This document shows, piece by piece, positions 36,010 to 45,207 of a stretch of DNA of 64,000 nucleotides. Where the stretch lies: assembly GCA_002361955.1 (NCBI GenBank), contig DESK01000011.1, positions 1 through 64,000 of the forward strand. The letters run 5' to 3'. The notes beneath the pieces were generated by a model. The model saw only the letters and a program-made list of their open reading frames with translations. It had not been told where the DNA came from and did no database searches. The position numbers were made by a program, and so were the translations under genes. How positions within the stretch are numbered: the stretch's first letter is position 1; each line of letters begins with the position of its first letter. The stretch is from Lachnospiraceae bacterium UBA3316 (lineage in GTDB: Bacteria > Bacillota > Clostridia > Lachnospirales > Lachnospiraceae).

Positions 36010-36630
36010 ATGTTAATTACCCAATTAAAACCCAAGGAAACCATCGCGTCACTGGTGGAAGGCAAGGTCTTTGTCATCAACTGTCATGGATGTAAGGAAG
36101 TAAGCTTTCCGGAAAAGGAAGCCGTGGAGCTTCAGAAGGAGCTGGAGGCCCAGGGAAAGCTCACAGGCGTGATCACCACCGATTATATTTGCAATCCTGA
36201 AAATATGAAGCTCCGCCTGGAGAGCCATAAGCAGGAGATCGACGCGGCCGATATGATTCTGGTGCTGTCCTGCGGCGTGGGCGTACAGACCGTGGCGGAA
36301 TATTTTGAGGACAAGAAGGTGTGCGCGGCCTGCGATACCTATCCGCTGCCCGGGTTCCAGGGAGTGACTCCCCTGGAGTATGACTGCGATCAGTGCGGCG
36401 AGTGTTATCTAAACATCACCGGCGGCATCTGCCCCATTACGGCCTGCTCCAAGAGCCTGGTGAACGGCCAGTGCGGCGGCGCGAAGAACGGAAAATGCGA
36501 AGTGGACAGCAATATGGAGTGCGGCTGGGAGCGCATCTACCGGCGTTTGGCACAGCTTGGACGGCTGGACGTGCTGAAGTGCCCTACCCAGATCAGAAAT
36601 TATGCCACTGAGGAGAAAACGGAAGCCTGA
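36010..36630 (+). CDS. metV: MetV-type methylene-THF reductase accessory subunit
   Basis: 206 residues. A Cys-rich zinc or Fe-S protein of the MTHFR C-terminal family: VINCHGCKEVSF, TTDYICNPENM, LSCGVGVQTVAEYF and the dense cluster CDQCGECYLNITGGICP. It is strongly similar to the N-terminal 200 residues of the gene one base upstream, so the operon has this domain twice. MetV binds and activates MetF in acetogens. Confidence 0.9.
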   Translation: MLITQLKPKETIASLVEGKVFVINCHGCKEVSFPEKEAVELQKELEAQGKLTGVITTDYICNPENMKLRLESHKQEIDAADMILVLSCGVGVQTVAEYFEDKKVCAACDTYPLPGFQGVTPLEYDCDQCGECYLNITGGICPITACSKSLVNGQCGGAKNGKCEVDSNMECGWERIYRRLAQLGRLDVLKCPTQIRNYATEEKTEA

Positions 36631-36791
36631 GATGCGGAGCAATCCGCGGCATCCTGGGGTCAGAGGACTCCAAGATTATAATAAATGTTAAGTATACATA
36701 TGGTGCCAGGAGGATTGTGGGAGCGCTGTGCGCGGAACAATCCGTAAACCAGTTTTGACACCTAAATCATACATATAAGGAGTAATGTAGA

Positions 36792-37670
36792 ATGAAGATT
36801 ACGGAAGCATTTGAGCGCGGCGAATTTGTAGTTACTGCGGAAGTAGGGCCGCCAAAAGGAATTCATATTGAACATGTAGTAGAGGAAGCAAAGACGTACC
36901 TGAGCGGCATCACGGCTGTGAATGTGACAGACAACCAGTCATCTGTTATGCGCCTTGGCTCCCTGGCTACCTGTAAGGTACTGAAGGACGAGGGACTTAC
37001 CCCGATCTTCCAGCTTACCTGCCGTGACAGGAACCGGATCGCCCTCCAGTCAGACCTTTTAAGCGCTGCTATGCTGGGGATCGAAAATCTCCTGCTTCTG
37101 ACGGGAGACCACACCAGGATGGGAGACCATCCCCAGGCAAAGCCGGTCTTTGACCTGGATTCTGTATCCCTGATCCATACGGTGAAACAGCTGGAGTCAG
37201 GCGTGGACCTGGGCGGAAACGAGCTGGTAGGGGAGCCGCCGAAATTTGCCAAGGGCGCGGTCGTATCACCCTGCAGTGATTCTGTGGACGCACAGCTGGC
37301 GAAGATGGAGCGCAAGGTAGCCGCAGGCTGCGACTATTTCCAGACCCAGGCGGTCTTTGAGCCGGAGAAGTTCATTAAGTTTATGGAAAAGGCAAAACAG
37401 TTCGGCAAGCCGGTTCAGGTGGGCGTTATCATCCCCAAATCTGTGGGAATGGCCCGTTTCATGAACAACAATGTGGCAGGCGTACACGTTCCCGACGACA
37501 TGCTCGAGGAACTGAAAAAAGATAAAGAAAAGACCAAGGCGGGCATCACCGGCGTAGAGATCGCTGCACGCATCATCAAAGAGTGCAGGCCCTACTGCCA
37601 GGGTGTACACATCATGGCTCTCGGCTGGGAGGCAAAGGTTCCGGAGCTTTTGAAGCAGGCAGGAATCTGA
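36792..37670 (+). CDS. metF: Methylenetetrahydrofolate reductase catalytic subunit
   Basis: 292 residues, a TIM-barrel MTHFR: early AEVGPPKG with the conserved acid, NVTDNQSSVMRLGSLA, QLTCRDRNRIALQSDLLSAAMLGIENLLLLTGD for flavin and folate binding, and FQTQAVFEPEKF. It reduces methylene-THF to methyl-THF. The clostridial type needs MetV and an electron-input subunit, both encoded upstream. A 161-bp gap separates it from metV, with AAGGAG before the ATG, and a terminator follows. Confidence 0.95.
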   Translation: MKITEAFERGEFVVTAEVGPPKGIHIEHVVEEAKTYLSGITAVNVTDNQSSVMRLGSLATCKVLKDEGLTPIFQLTCRDRNRIALQSDLLSAAMLGIENLLLLTGDHTRMGDHPQAKPVFDLDSVSLIHTVKQLESGVDLGGNELVGEPPKFAKGAVVSPCSDSVDAQLAKMERKVAAGCDYFQTQAVFEPEKFIKFMEKAKQFGKPVQVGVIIPKSVGMARFMNNNVAGVHVPDDMLEELKKDKEKTKAGITGVEIAARIIKECRPYCQGVHIMALGWEAKVPELLKQAGI

Positions 37671-37729
37671 TCTCAGACGCGGCATTAGAGAAGAGGTGAC
37701 AGCACCTCGTCTCGCCTGGTAAAAAATAA

Positions 37730-37771
37730 GTGACCGAAGGCTTGAGAGGTTAGGCTTTCGGTCGCTTTTTT
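37730..37771 (+). terminator. Rho-independent terminator after metF
   Basis: GTGACCGAAGGC pairs with GGCTTTCGGTCGC across an 11-nt loop, followed by TTTTTT. Confidence 0.9.
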
Positions 37772-37797
37772 CTCATATGGGGGTGATACTGCTTATT

Positions 37798-38928
37798 ATG
37801 GATAAAAACTTAAAACAATTATTCCGAACAAAACATCCCTACAGCGCCACGAAAAGGGATGAGGCTTATTTCCTGGCGGCCATAGGCGCGGCCTGCCGGG
37901 ATTTTATGGTACGGTCCCCGCAGTACCGGAAGATCTGCAGGCAGTATGGGTTTACACCGAAAGACCTGAGGGGCATGAAGGATTTGCAGAAGCTTCCGCC
38001 CCTTCCCACGGCCTACCTGAAACGAAGCGACATTTCCGTCCCGCACCGTCATATCATCGAGGTGACCTCCTCAGGGACAGGCGGCAGGGTCAGCCGGATG
38101 CAATACTCTCTGTCGGAGCTTTTAAGCCTTGCCCATATGGCGATCCGGCTGGGGCGGGAGCATCACTTATTTTCGATACGTCCCACCCACTACATTATGC
38201 TGGGATACCAGCCCCGCAGGGATAACCAGACAGTGATTTCAAAGACGGCGTTTCTGTCTTCGTTTTATGCCCCGCCGCTTTCCCACACCTATGCGCTGAA
38301 ATACAGAGACGGCGCATACCATGCGGATCTGGACGGGGTGCGGAAACGGATGGAAGAGCTGAGAAGGCAGAGGCGTCCGGTGCGGATCATCGGTTTTCCG
38401 GCTTATTTGTACTTTCTTTTGGAAGAAATGAAAAAGAGGAACCTGAAATACAGGATGCCGAAGGGGTCAAAGATCCTGCTGGGCGGAGGCTGGAAGCAGT
38501 TTGGCGCCCAGGAGATCCCGAAGGAGGAGCTGTTTGCCCTGGCGGAGGAGAGGCTTGGGATCGGGAAACAGGACATACATGAATTTTTCAGCGCGGCGGA
38601 GCATCCGGTGCTCTATTGCAGCTGCCCGAACCATCATTTTCATATTCCGGCCTACGGACGGGTGCTGATCCGCGATGTGCGGACGCTGGAGCCGGTGGAA
38701 AAAGGAAAAACGGGGATCATCAATCTCATAACGCCGCTGCACTCGAACCTGCCGATTGTCAGTATCCTGACGGATGACCTGGGGTGCGTCCGGCCGGGGA
38801 GCGCCTGCGGCTGCGGAATTAAGAGCGACTATCTGGAGATCTACGGCCGCGTAGGCGTGCAGGGGGTGAAGACCTGTGCGGGCGGCGCCCAGGAGAAATT
38901 GCGGGATGGGGCAGATGGAAAGGGATGA
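37798..38928 (+). CDS. LuxE-like acyl-protein synthetase
   Basis: 376 residues from ATG 37798; an ATG 21 bases upstream (37777) lacks a ribosome site, while GGGGGTGAT precedes 37798. The adenylate-forming signature EVTSSGTGGRVSRMQYS is near residue 90, and a late acidic strand with ILTDDLGCVRPGSACGCG fits the LuxE/AMP-binding fold. LuxE enzymes activate a fatty acid as acyl-AMP and pass it to the reductase LuxC. A LuxC-like gene follows, but no luxAB or luxD is present. The likely product is a fatty aldehyde or other reduced acyl group of unknown use. Confidence 0.85.
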   Translation: MDKNLKQLFRTKHPYSATKRDEAYFLAAIGAACRDFMVRSPQYRKICRQYGFTPKDLRGMKDLQKLPPLPTAYLKRSDISVPHRHIIEVTSSGTGGRVSRMQYSLSELLSLAHMAIRLGREHHLFSIRPTHYIMLGYQPRRDNQTVISKTAFLSSFYAPPLSHTYALKYRDGAYHADLDGVRKRMEELRRQRRPVRIIGFPAYLYFLLEEMKKRNLKYRMPKGSKILLGGGWKQFGAQEIPKEELFALAEERLGIGKQDIHEFFSAAEHPVLYCSCPNHHFHIPAYGRVLIRDVRTLEPVEKGKTGIINLITPLHSNLPIVSILTDDLGCVRPGSACGCGIKSDYLEIYGRVGVQGVKTCAGGAQEKLRDGADGKG

Positions 38929-39029
38929 CAGGAATATCGGGAAGACGCAGGTGGATAGGGATGACAGGAATATCGGGAAGACGCAGGCGGATAGGGATGA
39001 CAGGAATATCGGAAAGACAGGGCGGAAAG
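38922..39029 (+). repeat. 36-bp tandem repeat, three copies
   Basis: GGGATGACAGGAATATCGG begins at 38922, 38958 and 38994. Copies 1 and 2 are nearly identical (one difference in the GTGG/GCGG part) and copy 3 is diverged in its second half. The unit is 12 codons and stays open in one frame (MTGISGRRR...), but the luxE stop lies in the first copy and luxC uses another frame, so it is treated as non-coding. Confidence 0.9.
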
Positions 39030-39045
39030 AAAGGAGAGCAGGCAG

Positions 39046-40248
39046 ATGATAGATGGCGGGACAATGGCAAAGATGATGGCAAAAACACTGGAGGAATCCA
39101 GGCTGGACCGGGAGATGGTATATGCCGCCTGTGAGCGGCTGGCAGACGACCTGGAGCATGGCGGTTTATGGGAAGAGCTGTCTTCCTTCCTGACGCCGGA
39201 GAACCAGAAAATCGGGCAGATGTACCTGAAGCGGTTTCAGAGGGAGGAGCTGCAAAGGCGTGTGGAGCGGGAGCTTCTGCCTTTGGAGCAGGAAGGGGAC
39301 GTGCAGGTCTGCCCTAAGGGGGTGCTGTTCCATATCGCGGCGGGAAATGTGGACGCGCTTCCGGCCTACAGCGTGCTGGAAGGACTTCTTGCCGGAAATA
39401 TCAATCTGCTGAAGCTGCCGGGAGGAGATAACGGGCTGTCCCGGTTCCTGCTGGAAAAGCTGATGGAGTACGAGCCGCTTCTGAAAGAATATATTTACAT
39501 CTATGACACGCCCTCCTGGGATTTGGAGGAAATGCAGGGGCTGATGGCCCTGGCGGACGCCATCGTGCTCTGGGGCTCCGATGAGGCGGTGGGGCAGGTC
39601 CGAAAGCTGGCCCCGGTGAATACGGAACTCATAGAGTGGGGCCATAAGCTGAGCTTTTGCTATATAGGGGAGCTTTCCGTCTCCGAGGAGTATCTGGAAA
39701 TTCTGGCCCGCCATTTTCTCTCCACAAACCAGCTTTTGTGCAATTCCTGCCAGGGCGTGTACCTGAACACAGCAGACGAGAAGGAGCTCCTGGCATTCGC
39801 CAGGAGGCTGGCAAGGACGATGAAACGGCTGGAGCCGGAATACCCCCTTCCCGATGATATCCAGGGAAAGCTTACGCTGGAGGCGCTCACAGAGAAACTG
39901 GAGCAGATGGAAAAAAGGGCGGAAGAGCGAAAAATTGTCTTTCGGAACGGAAGAAGCAGCGTCACCTGTGAGAAGGACGCCGGGCTCTGCCTGTCGGGGC
40001 TCTTTGGGAATGTGTGGGTGAAGCCTTTAAAACAGGAGAATATCGTAAAAACCTTGTGGCAGAACCACCGCAGCCTGCAGACGGCGGTGCTGGTTCCCTG
40101 TACACAAGAGCTCTGCCGCACTTTCGCGAAGGCGGGACTTACAAAGATCGTCGGCATAGAGCATCTGGCGGAGCACGGACCGGAGAAAACCCACGACGGG
40201 AGCTATGCGCTGCAGAGGTATGTGCGGCTGGTGGAGGTAAAAGGATAA
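39046..40248 (+). CDS. LuxC-like acyl-CoA reductase
   Basis: 400 residues with AAGGAGA before the ATG. It has the aldehyde-dehydrogenase-like LuxC fold: VLFHIAAGNVDALPAYSVLEG and NINLLKLPGGDNGLS for nucleotide binding, and STNQLLCNSCQGVYLN with the catalytic Cys. LuxC reduces an acyl group delivered by LuxE to an aldehyde with NADPH. It sits 117 bp after luxE, beyond the tandem repeat, and likely forms one operon with it. Found in some gut Firmicutes; the pathway is unknown. Confidence 0.88.
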   Translation: MIDGGTMAKMMAKTLEESRLDREMVYAACERLADDLEHGGLWEELSSFLTPENQKIGQMYLKRFQREELQRRVERELLPLEQEGDVQVCPKGVLFHIAAGNVDALPAYSVLEGLLAGNINLLKLPGGDNGLSRFLLEKLMEYEPLLKEYIYIYDTPSWDLEEMQGLMALADAIVLWGSDEAVGQVRKLAPVNTELIEWGHKLSFCYIGELSVSEEYLEILARHFLSTNQLLCNSCQGVYLNTADEKELLAFARRLARTMKRLEPEYPLPDDIQGKLTLEALTEKLEQMEKRAEERKIVFRNGRSSVTCEKDAGLCLSGLFGNVWVKPLKQENIVKTLWQNHRSLQTAVLVPCTQELCRTFAKAGLTKIVGIEHLAEHGPEKTHDGSYALQRYVRLVEVKG

Positions 40249-40295
40249 GATAGTAACGTCGTATGGGAGCCTCCTGTGGAACCGAAAAGAAGGGC

Positions 40296-40325
40296 TGTAC
40301 GGTGCGGGAAAGTTCATGCTATACT
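40296..40325 (+). promoter_or_regulatory. Promoter upstream of the SNF2 gene
   Basis: TGTACG at 40296-40301, an 18-nt spacer and TATACT at 40320-40325 with an extended TGC. Confidence 0.5.
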
Positions 40326-40398
40326 ATAGAAGAATTTGCGCAGGCGGCCCATGGAACGAAGGACCGGCCGATAGAAAAAGTGAAGAGGGAAACGGGAC

Positions 40399-43300
40399 AT
40401 GAGAAATAAAGGAAACCAAAAGCAGGAGATGCCTGTGCGGCAGGAGGCACAGAACTCGGAGTATACCCTTCTGGGAGGCTCCTGGGCGGAGGAGCAGGAG
40501 GGGCAGAGCGAAAACAGCAGCATAGAAAAGCTGGAGAAGTACAGCTATTTTCAGGGGACGAAAATCAGAAGCTCCCTGGAGATTCCCCGGAAGTCCTTTG
40601 CGGAGGGGGAAAAGCTGTGCAGCCAGGACAAGCTGAAAATGAAGAATATTTTCCACGGCTTTGACATGGCCAAGGGGGAAATCTGGGGACAGATCGAGGC
40701 GGAAGGAACCGCCTCCGGGCGGGAAGCGTTCTCGGTAAAGATTCTGTTTTCCCGGGAAAAGGCGGAGCACTTTGAATGCGGGTGCCCCAAATGCCGCAGG
40801 GATTATTTTTCGTGGTATTCCCAGAAGACGAAATGCGAATATGTGGCAGGCACTCTGGCAATTCTCGAGAAATATTTGAACGAAAATAATCTGGGCGATG
40901 CCACGGACCAGAAGGGACAGAGGATTCTGCGGTCGTATCAGGGAAAGCGGGAAAACAGGATAGCGGCGGACACGTCAGATAAAAAGGGAAGCCTGCGGGT
41001 AGTGCCGCGGCTGACGCGGACAGAGGGGAAGCTGGAGCTGTCCTTTAAGGTCGGAGAGGGAAGGCTTTTTGTCATAAAAAAGCTGGATGAATTCTGTGAA
41101 AATGTGAAAGCCTCCGTGACGGCTACCTATGGCTCCAAGACCCAGATCAACCACAGTCTGGAGAATTTCACGGAGCAGGGAAAGAAGTGGATCCGCTACA
41201 TCGGCCGGATTGTGCGGGAGGAAGAAGAATTTCTGGAGCGGCTCCAGGAGGACCGCTATTACTACGGCTACCGGAAAAATTCTGTCGGCGGGGCTTTGAG
41301 CCTGTCCGGCTGGAGGCTGGACCAGTTTTATGAGCTGATGGAGGAAGAAGCCGTAGAATTTGACGACAAGGACGACTGGGAGAAAAAGAAACAGACGCTG
41401 AGCCGGGGAGAGAAAAACCTGAAGGTGGACATCCATATTTCCGCGGAAGAGCTGGGAACAGGCAGAGAATTTCATGGGATCGTGGTAACGGGCAATATGC
41501 CGGGGATCTATATCGGGGCCGACGCGGCCTATTTCATTTCGGAGGGATGCCTGAACAGGATGGACAGGGACAAGATGGAGAAGCTGGAGCCCCTGGCAGA
41601 GCTGACCGAGGGAGACAGGTTCTCCTTCCGGGTGGGAAGAAACTACATGTCGGAGTTCTATCACAAGGTGCTGCCTCAGCTGGAGAACGTCGCCAGGATC
41701 ACGGAGAGTGAGCCGGAGAGGTTTCGGGAGTATCTGCTTCCGGAGGCGCGCTACACCTTTTACCTGGACGCGGAGAAGAACAACGCCTTTTGCAGGATCA
41801 CGGCCAGGTACGGCGAGAAAGAGGTTTCCGTGCCGGAGATCCTGGAAAAGCAGAGGACAGGGAAGCTAGAGCCCTTCCGGGATGGGGCAGGCGAGGCGGA
41901 GGTACTGTCTTTGGCTGCCCAGTGGTTCCCGGAGATCGACGAGAAAAGGGGGGAGCTGCACTGCGGAGAAAATGAGGAGCTGGTTTACCGGGTCATGGAG
42001 AGCGGTACGGAGAAGCTGATGGAGCTGGGGGAGGTGCGCTGCACGAAGCGTTTCCTGAACCACCAGACAGTGAAAAAGGTCAAGGTGTCCGTGGGAGTTT
42101 CCGTATCCTCCGGCCTGCTGGACCTGGATATCATGACGGAGGATGTGCCCCAGAGCGAGCTTCTCGATATCCTGAACAGCTACCGGTCGAAAAAGAAATA
42201 TTACCGCCTGAAGGACGGTTCCTTTGTGAACCTGGAGGATTCCTCCCTGCAGATGCTCTCCGAGATGATGGACGCCATGCGCCTGAAACCGAAGGAGTTC
42301 GTCCAGGGGAAAATGCACCTTCCTATGTACCGCACCCTCTACCTGGATAAGATGCTGGAGGAAAATGAGGAGGTTTACAGCCGCAGGGACAGTCACTTCC
42401 GGGAGGTGGTCAAGGGCTTTAAGACGGTAAAGGACGCGGACTTTGAGGAGCCGGAAAGCCTTTCAAAGATCATGCGGAACTATCAGAAAAACGGTTACAA
42501 GTGGCTGCGCACCCTGGAGACCTGGGGCTTTGGCGGCATCCTGGCGGATGATATGGGGCTGGGGAAGACCCTGCAGGCCATCGCTGTGCTGCTGGCGGCA
42601 AAGGAGGAAGGGAAGGAAGGCCCCTCCCTAGTGGTGTCCCCGGCGGCCCTCGTCTTTAACTGGGGGGAGGAGCTGAACCGGTTCGCGCCAAAGCTTCGCG
42701 TAAGCCTGATCGTTGGAAGCCAGGAGGAGCGCAGGCAGAAGCTTGCGTCCTGGCAGGAGGCTGACGTCCTGGTGACCTCCTACGATCTGTTAAAGAGGGA
42801 TATTCTGCTCTATGAAGATAAGCAGTTTTTATACCAGATCATTGACGAAGCCCAGTACATAAAGAACCATACGACTGCGGCGGCCAAGGCCGTGAAGGTG
42901 GTGAAAAGCCAGGTGCGCTTTGCCCTTACGGGAACGCCCATCGAGAACCGCCTGAGCGAGCTGTGGAGTATTTTCGATTATCTGATGCCGGGCTTTCTGT
43001 ACAGCTATGACGTGTTTAAGAAGGAGATGGAAACTCCTATCGTAAAAAATAAAGACGAGGAGGCCATGAAGCGCCTGCAGAAAATGGCGGGGCCCTTTAT
43101 CCTGCGCAGGCTCAAGGAGGATGTGCTGAAGGATCTGCCGGAGAAGCTGGAGGAGAGCCGCTACGTGAAGTTTGGCGGCACCCAGCAGAAGCTCTACGAT
43201 GGGCAGGTGCTCCATATGAAGGAGAGCCTGGCCCGCCAGGATAACGAGGAATTCAGCAAAAACAAGATGCGGATCCTTGCGGAGCTCACGCGGCTGCGCC

Positions 43301-43860
43301 AGATATGCTGCGACCCGTCTCTTTGCTTTGAAAACTATAAGGGGGAGGCGGCAAAGCTGGAAGCCTGCATGCAGCTGATCCAGAGCGCCATGGACGGCGG
43401 GCACAGGATGCTGGTATTTTCCCAGTTTACCTCCATGCTGGAGATTCTGCAAAGCAGCCTGGATGACGCGGACATTTCCTACTTTACGATCACGGGCAGT
43501 ACGCCGAAAGAAAAGCGGCTGCAGATGGTAAAGGAATTTAACGAGGGGACAGTGCCCGTTTTTTTGATTTCCCTGAAAGCGGGGGGCGTGGGGCTGAATC
43601 TGACGGGGGCGGATATGGTGATCCATTACGATCCCTGGTGGAACCTGGCGGTCCAGAATCAGGCCACCGACAGGGCCCACCGCATCGGACAGACGAAGAA
43701 AGTGACGGTTTATAAGCTTATTGCTAAAAATACCATCGAGGAAAAGATCGAAAAACTTCAGGAGACGAAAAAGGATCTGGCAGAACAGGTCATTGGCGGT
43801 AACACGGAGAGCCTTGGCAGCATGAGCAGGGAGGAGCTGCTGGAGCTTTTGGAGGCATAA
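40399..43860 (+). CDS. SNF2-family DEAD/DEAH helicase
   Basis: 1153 residues. The N-terminal third is the bacterial SNF2-associated region with a Cys cluster CGCPKC (about 131) and a later Cys, similar to a degenerate SWIM zinc motif. The C-terminal half (about 690-1150) holds the two helicase lobes: LADDMGLGKTLQAIA (motif I), IIDEAQYIKN (II), LTGTPIENRLSELWS (III), LVFSQFTSML (IV), KAGGVGLNLTGAD (V) and QATDRAHRIGQ (VI). SNF2 ATPases move along double-stranded DNA; the bacterial members may assist transcription or repair, but their role is not settled. It is the first gene of a long co-directional run. Confidence 0.93.
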   Translation: MRNKGNQKQEMPVRQEAQNSEYTLLGGSWAEEQEGQSENSSIEKLEKYSYFQGTKIRSSLEIPRKSFAEGEKLCSQDKLKMKNIFHGFDMAKGEIWGQIEAEGTASGREAFSVKILFSREKAEHFECGCPKCRRDYFSWYSQKTKCEYVAGTLAILEKYLNENNLGDATDQKGQRILRSYQGKRENRIAADTSDKKGSLRVVPRLTRTEGKLELSFKVGEGRLFVIKKLDEFCENVKASVTATYGSKTQINHSLENFTEQGKKWIRYIGRIVREEEEFLERLQEDRYYYGYRKNSVGGALSLSGWRLDQFYELMEEEAVEFDDKDDWEKKKQTLSRGEKNLKVDIHISAEELGTGREFHGIVVTGNMPGIYIGADAAYFISEGCLNRMDRDKMEKLEPLAELTEGDRFSFRVGRNYMSEFYHKVLPQLENVARITESEPERFREYLLPEARYTFYLDAEKNNAFCRITARYGEKEVSVPEILEKQRTGKLEPFRDGAGEAEVLSLAAQWFPEIDEKRGELHCGENEELVYRVMESGTEKLMELGEVRCTKRFLNHQTVKKVKVSVGVSVSSGLLDLDIMTEDVPQSELLDILNSYRSKKKYYRLKDGSFVNLEDSSLQMLSEMMDAMRLKPKEFVQGKMHLPMYRTLYLDKMLEENEEVYSRRDSHFREVVKGFKTVKDADFEEPESLSKIMRNYQKNGYKWLRTLETWGFGGILADDMGLGKTLQAIAVLLAAKEEGKEGPSLVVSPAALVFNWGEELNRFAPKLRVSLIVGSQEERRQKLASWQEADVLVTSYDLLKRDILLYEDKQFLYQIIDEAQYIKNHTTAAAKAVKVVKSQVRFALTGTPIENRLSELWSIFDYLMPGFLYSYDVFKKEMETPIVKNKDEEAMKRLQKMAGPFILRRLKEDVLKDLPEKLEESRYVKFGGTQQKLYDGQVLHMKESLARQDNEEFSKNKMRILAELTRLRQICCDPSLCFENYKGEAAKLEACMQLIQSAMDGGHRMLVFSQFTSMLEILQSSLDDADISYFTITGSTPKEKRLQMVKEFNEGTVPVFLISLKAGGVGLNLTGADMVIHYDPWWNLAVQNQATDRAHRIGQTKKVTVYKLIAKNTIEEKIEKLQETKKDLAEQVIGGNTESLGSMSREELLELLEA

Positions 43861-43876
43861 CAGAAAGGAGTCCAGA

Positions 43877-44311
43877 ATGAGTTTTTCAAAAAAGAGCAGA
43901 TATGCCCTGCGGGCGCTGGTGGATTTGGCGGTAAACGGAAAAGAGGAGCAGCAGGCTCTGGGGATGATCGCCCAGAGAAACGGCATTTCCCCTCAGTATC
44001 TGGAGCAGATCTTTGGGGCTTTGCGGAAGAATGGTCTGGTCAGGAGCGTAAAAGGCGCCCAGGGCGGCTACTTTCTTGCGCGGCGCGCGGAGGATATCAC
44101 TGTCTCAGAGATTCTGGAGGCTGTGGACGGCAGCTACAGGATTGAACCGGAGGAGCCGGAGGCCGGGGCCGTGTCGGAGGCGATCCAGAGCACGGTGATC
44201 GATCGGGTAAACAGCCTGCTCACCGGACTTCTGGAGGGGATCACCCTGGCAGATCTGGAGAGGGAATATGACGTCTGCAGCCAGGCGGGACAGAAGATGT
44301 ACTATATCTAA
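43877..44311 (+). CDS. Rrf2-family transcriptional regulator
   Basis: 144 residues with GGAGT before the ATG. A winged HTH of the Rrf2 type covers residues 1-80 (MSFSKKSRYALRALVDLA, ISPQYLEQIFGALRKNGLVRSVKGAQGGY). The three-Cys Fe-S cluster of IscR is absent; a single Cys lies near the C-terminus (YDVCSQAG), so it may not bind a cluster. It lies 16 nt after the SNF2 gene and 17 nt before the PNP gene, so it may control this operon. Confidence 0.9.
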   Translation: MSFSKKSRYALRALVDLAVNGKEEQQALGMIAQRNGISPQYLEQIFGALRKNGLVRSVKGAQGGYFLARRAEDITVSEILEAVDGSYRIEPEEPEAGAVSEAIQSTVIDRVNSLLTGLLEGITLADLEREYDVCSQAGQKMYYI

Positions 44312-44328
44312 GCGGGAGGTTTTACAGA

Positions 44329-45168
44329 ATGAATGCGGTATATGAAAAGCTGCTGAAATGCTATGACAGCGTACGGGAAAGGATTTCCTTCCGGCCGGAG
44401 GCGGCCCTGGTGCTTGGCTCCGGCCTGGGGGATTACGGGGAGAGCATCCGGGTGGAGGACGTTCTTGACTATCAGGATATCGAGGGGTTTCCTGTGTCCA
44501 CCGTGCCGGGACATAAGGGCAGGTTCCTTTTCGGCTATGTGGGCCATGTGCCGGTGGTGATCATGCAGGGCAGGGTACATTATTACGAGGGCTATTCCAT
44601 GGACGATGTGGTACTGCCCATACGCCTGATGGGGCTTCTGGGGGCAAAAACCCTTCTTTTGACAAATGCGGCAGGAGGGCTGAACAATGGCTTTGTGCCC
44701 GGGGACCTTATGATGATTACGGACCAGATCGCGAATTTTGTGCCGTCCCCTCTGATTGGGGAAAATATAGAGGAGCTGGGGCCCAGGTTCTGTGATATGA
44801 GCCAGATCTATGACAAAGACCTACAGGATATCATCCGGGGGGCGGCGAAGGATCTGGGGATTTCCCTGCGGGAGGGCGTCTATGTGCAGCTCACGGGGCC
44901 GAATTTTGAGACGCCCCACGAAGTGAAAATGTGCCGGATCCTGGGAGGCGACGCAGTGGGCATGAGCACAGCCTGCGAGGCCATAGCGGCCAACCATATG
45001 GGAATGCGGATCGGCGGTATTTCCTGTATCTCAAACCTGGGATGCGGGATGCAGGACAAGCCGTTGTCCCACAAGGAGGTCCAGGAGATGGGCGATCAAG
45101 CGGCACCTGTATTTAAGGCTCTTGTCACGGAGGTGCTGCTGCGCTGCTGCCCGGAAGAGAAGCAGTGA
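44329..45168 (+). CDS. punA: Purine nucleoside phosphorylase (trimeric type)
   Basis: 279 residues with GGGAGG before ATG. Signatures: ALVLGSGLGDYG, VPGHKGRF, MQGRVHYYEGYS, LTNAAGGLN, TGPNFETPHE and GMSTACEAIAANHMG, all of the PNP-I (trimeric) family for inosine and guanosine. It splits purine nucleosides to base and ribose-1-phosphate for salvage. With hpt at 55011 it forms a purine salvage route in this window. Confidence 0.95.
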   Translation: MNAVYEKLLKCYDSVRERISFRPEAALVLGSGLGDYGESIRVEDVLDYQDIEGFPVSTVPGHKGRFLFGYVGHVPVVIMQGRVHYYEGYSMDDVVLPIRLMGLLGAKTLLLTNAAGGLNNGFVPGDLMMITDQIANFVPSPLIGENIEELGPRFCDMSQIYDKDLQDIIRGAAKDLGISLREGVYVQLTGPNFETPHEVKMCRILGGDAVGMSTACEAIAANHMGMRIGGISCISNLGCGMQDKPLSHKEVQEMGDQAAPVFKALVTEVLLRCCPEEKQ

Positions 45169-45207
45169 GCTGAAAAATCGGGGCAGAAGCGGAGGAGGCG
45201 ATATACG

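Noticed and set aside
38925..39134. A small ORF made of the 36-bp tandem repeats
   Set aside because: It starts inside the luxE stop region and overlaps luxC in a different frame. No ribosome site; repeats are kept as a DNA feature only.
37798..40248. Bioluminescence (lux) operon
   Set aside because: Only LuxE and LuxC types are present. LuxA, LuxB and LuxD are absent and the organism appears anaerobic.
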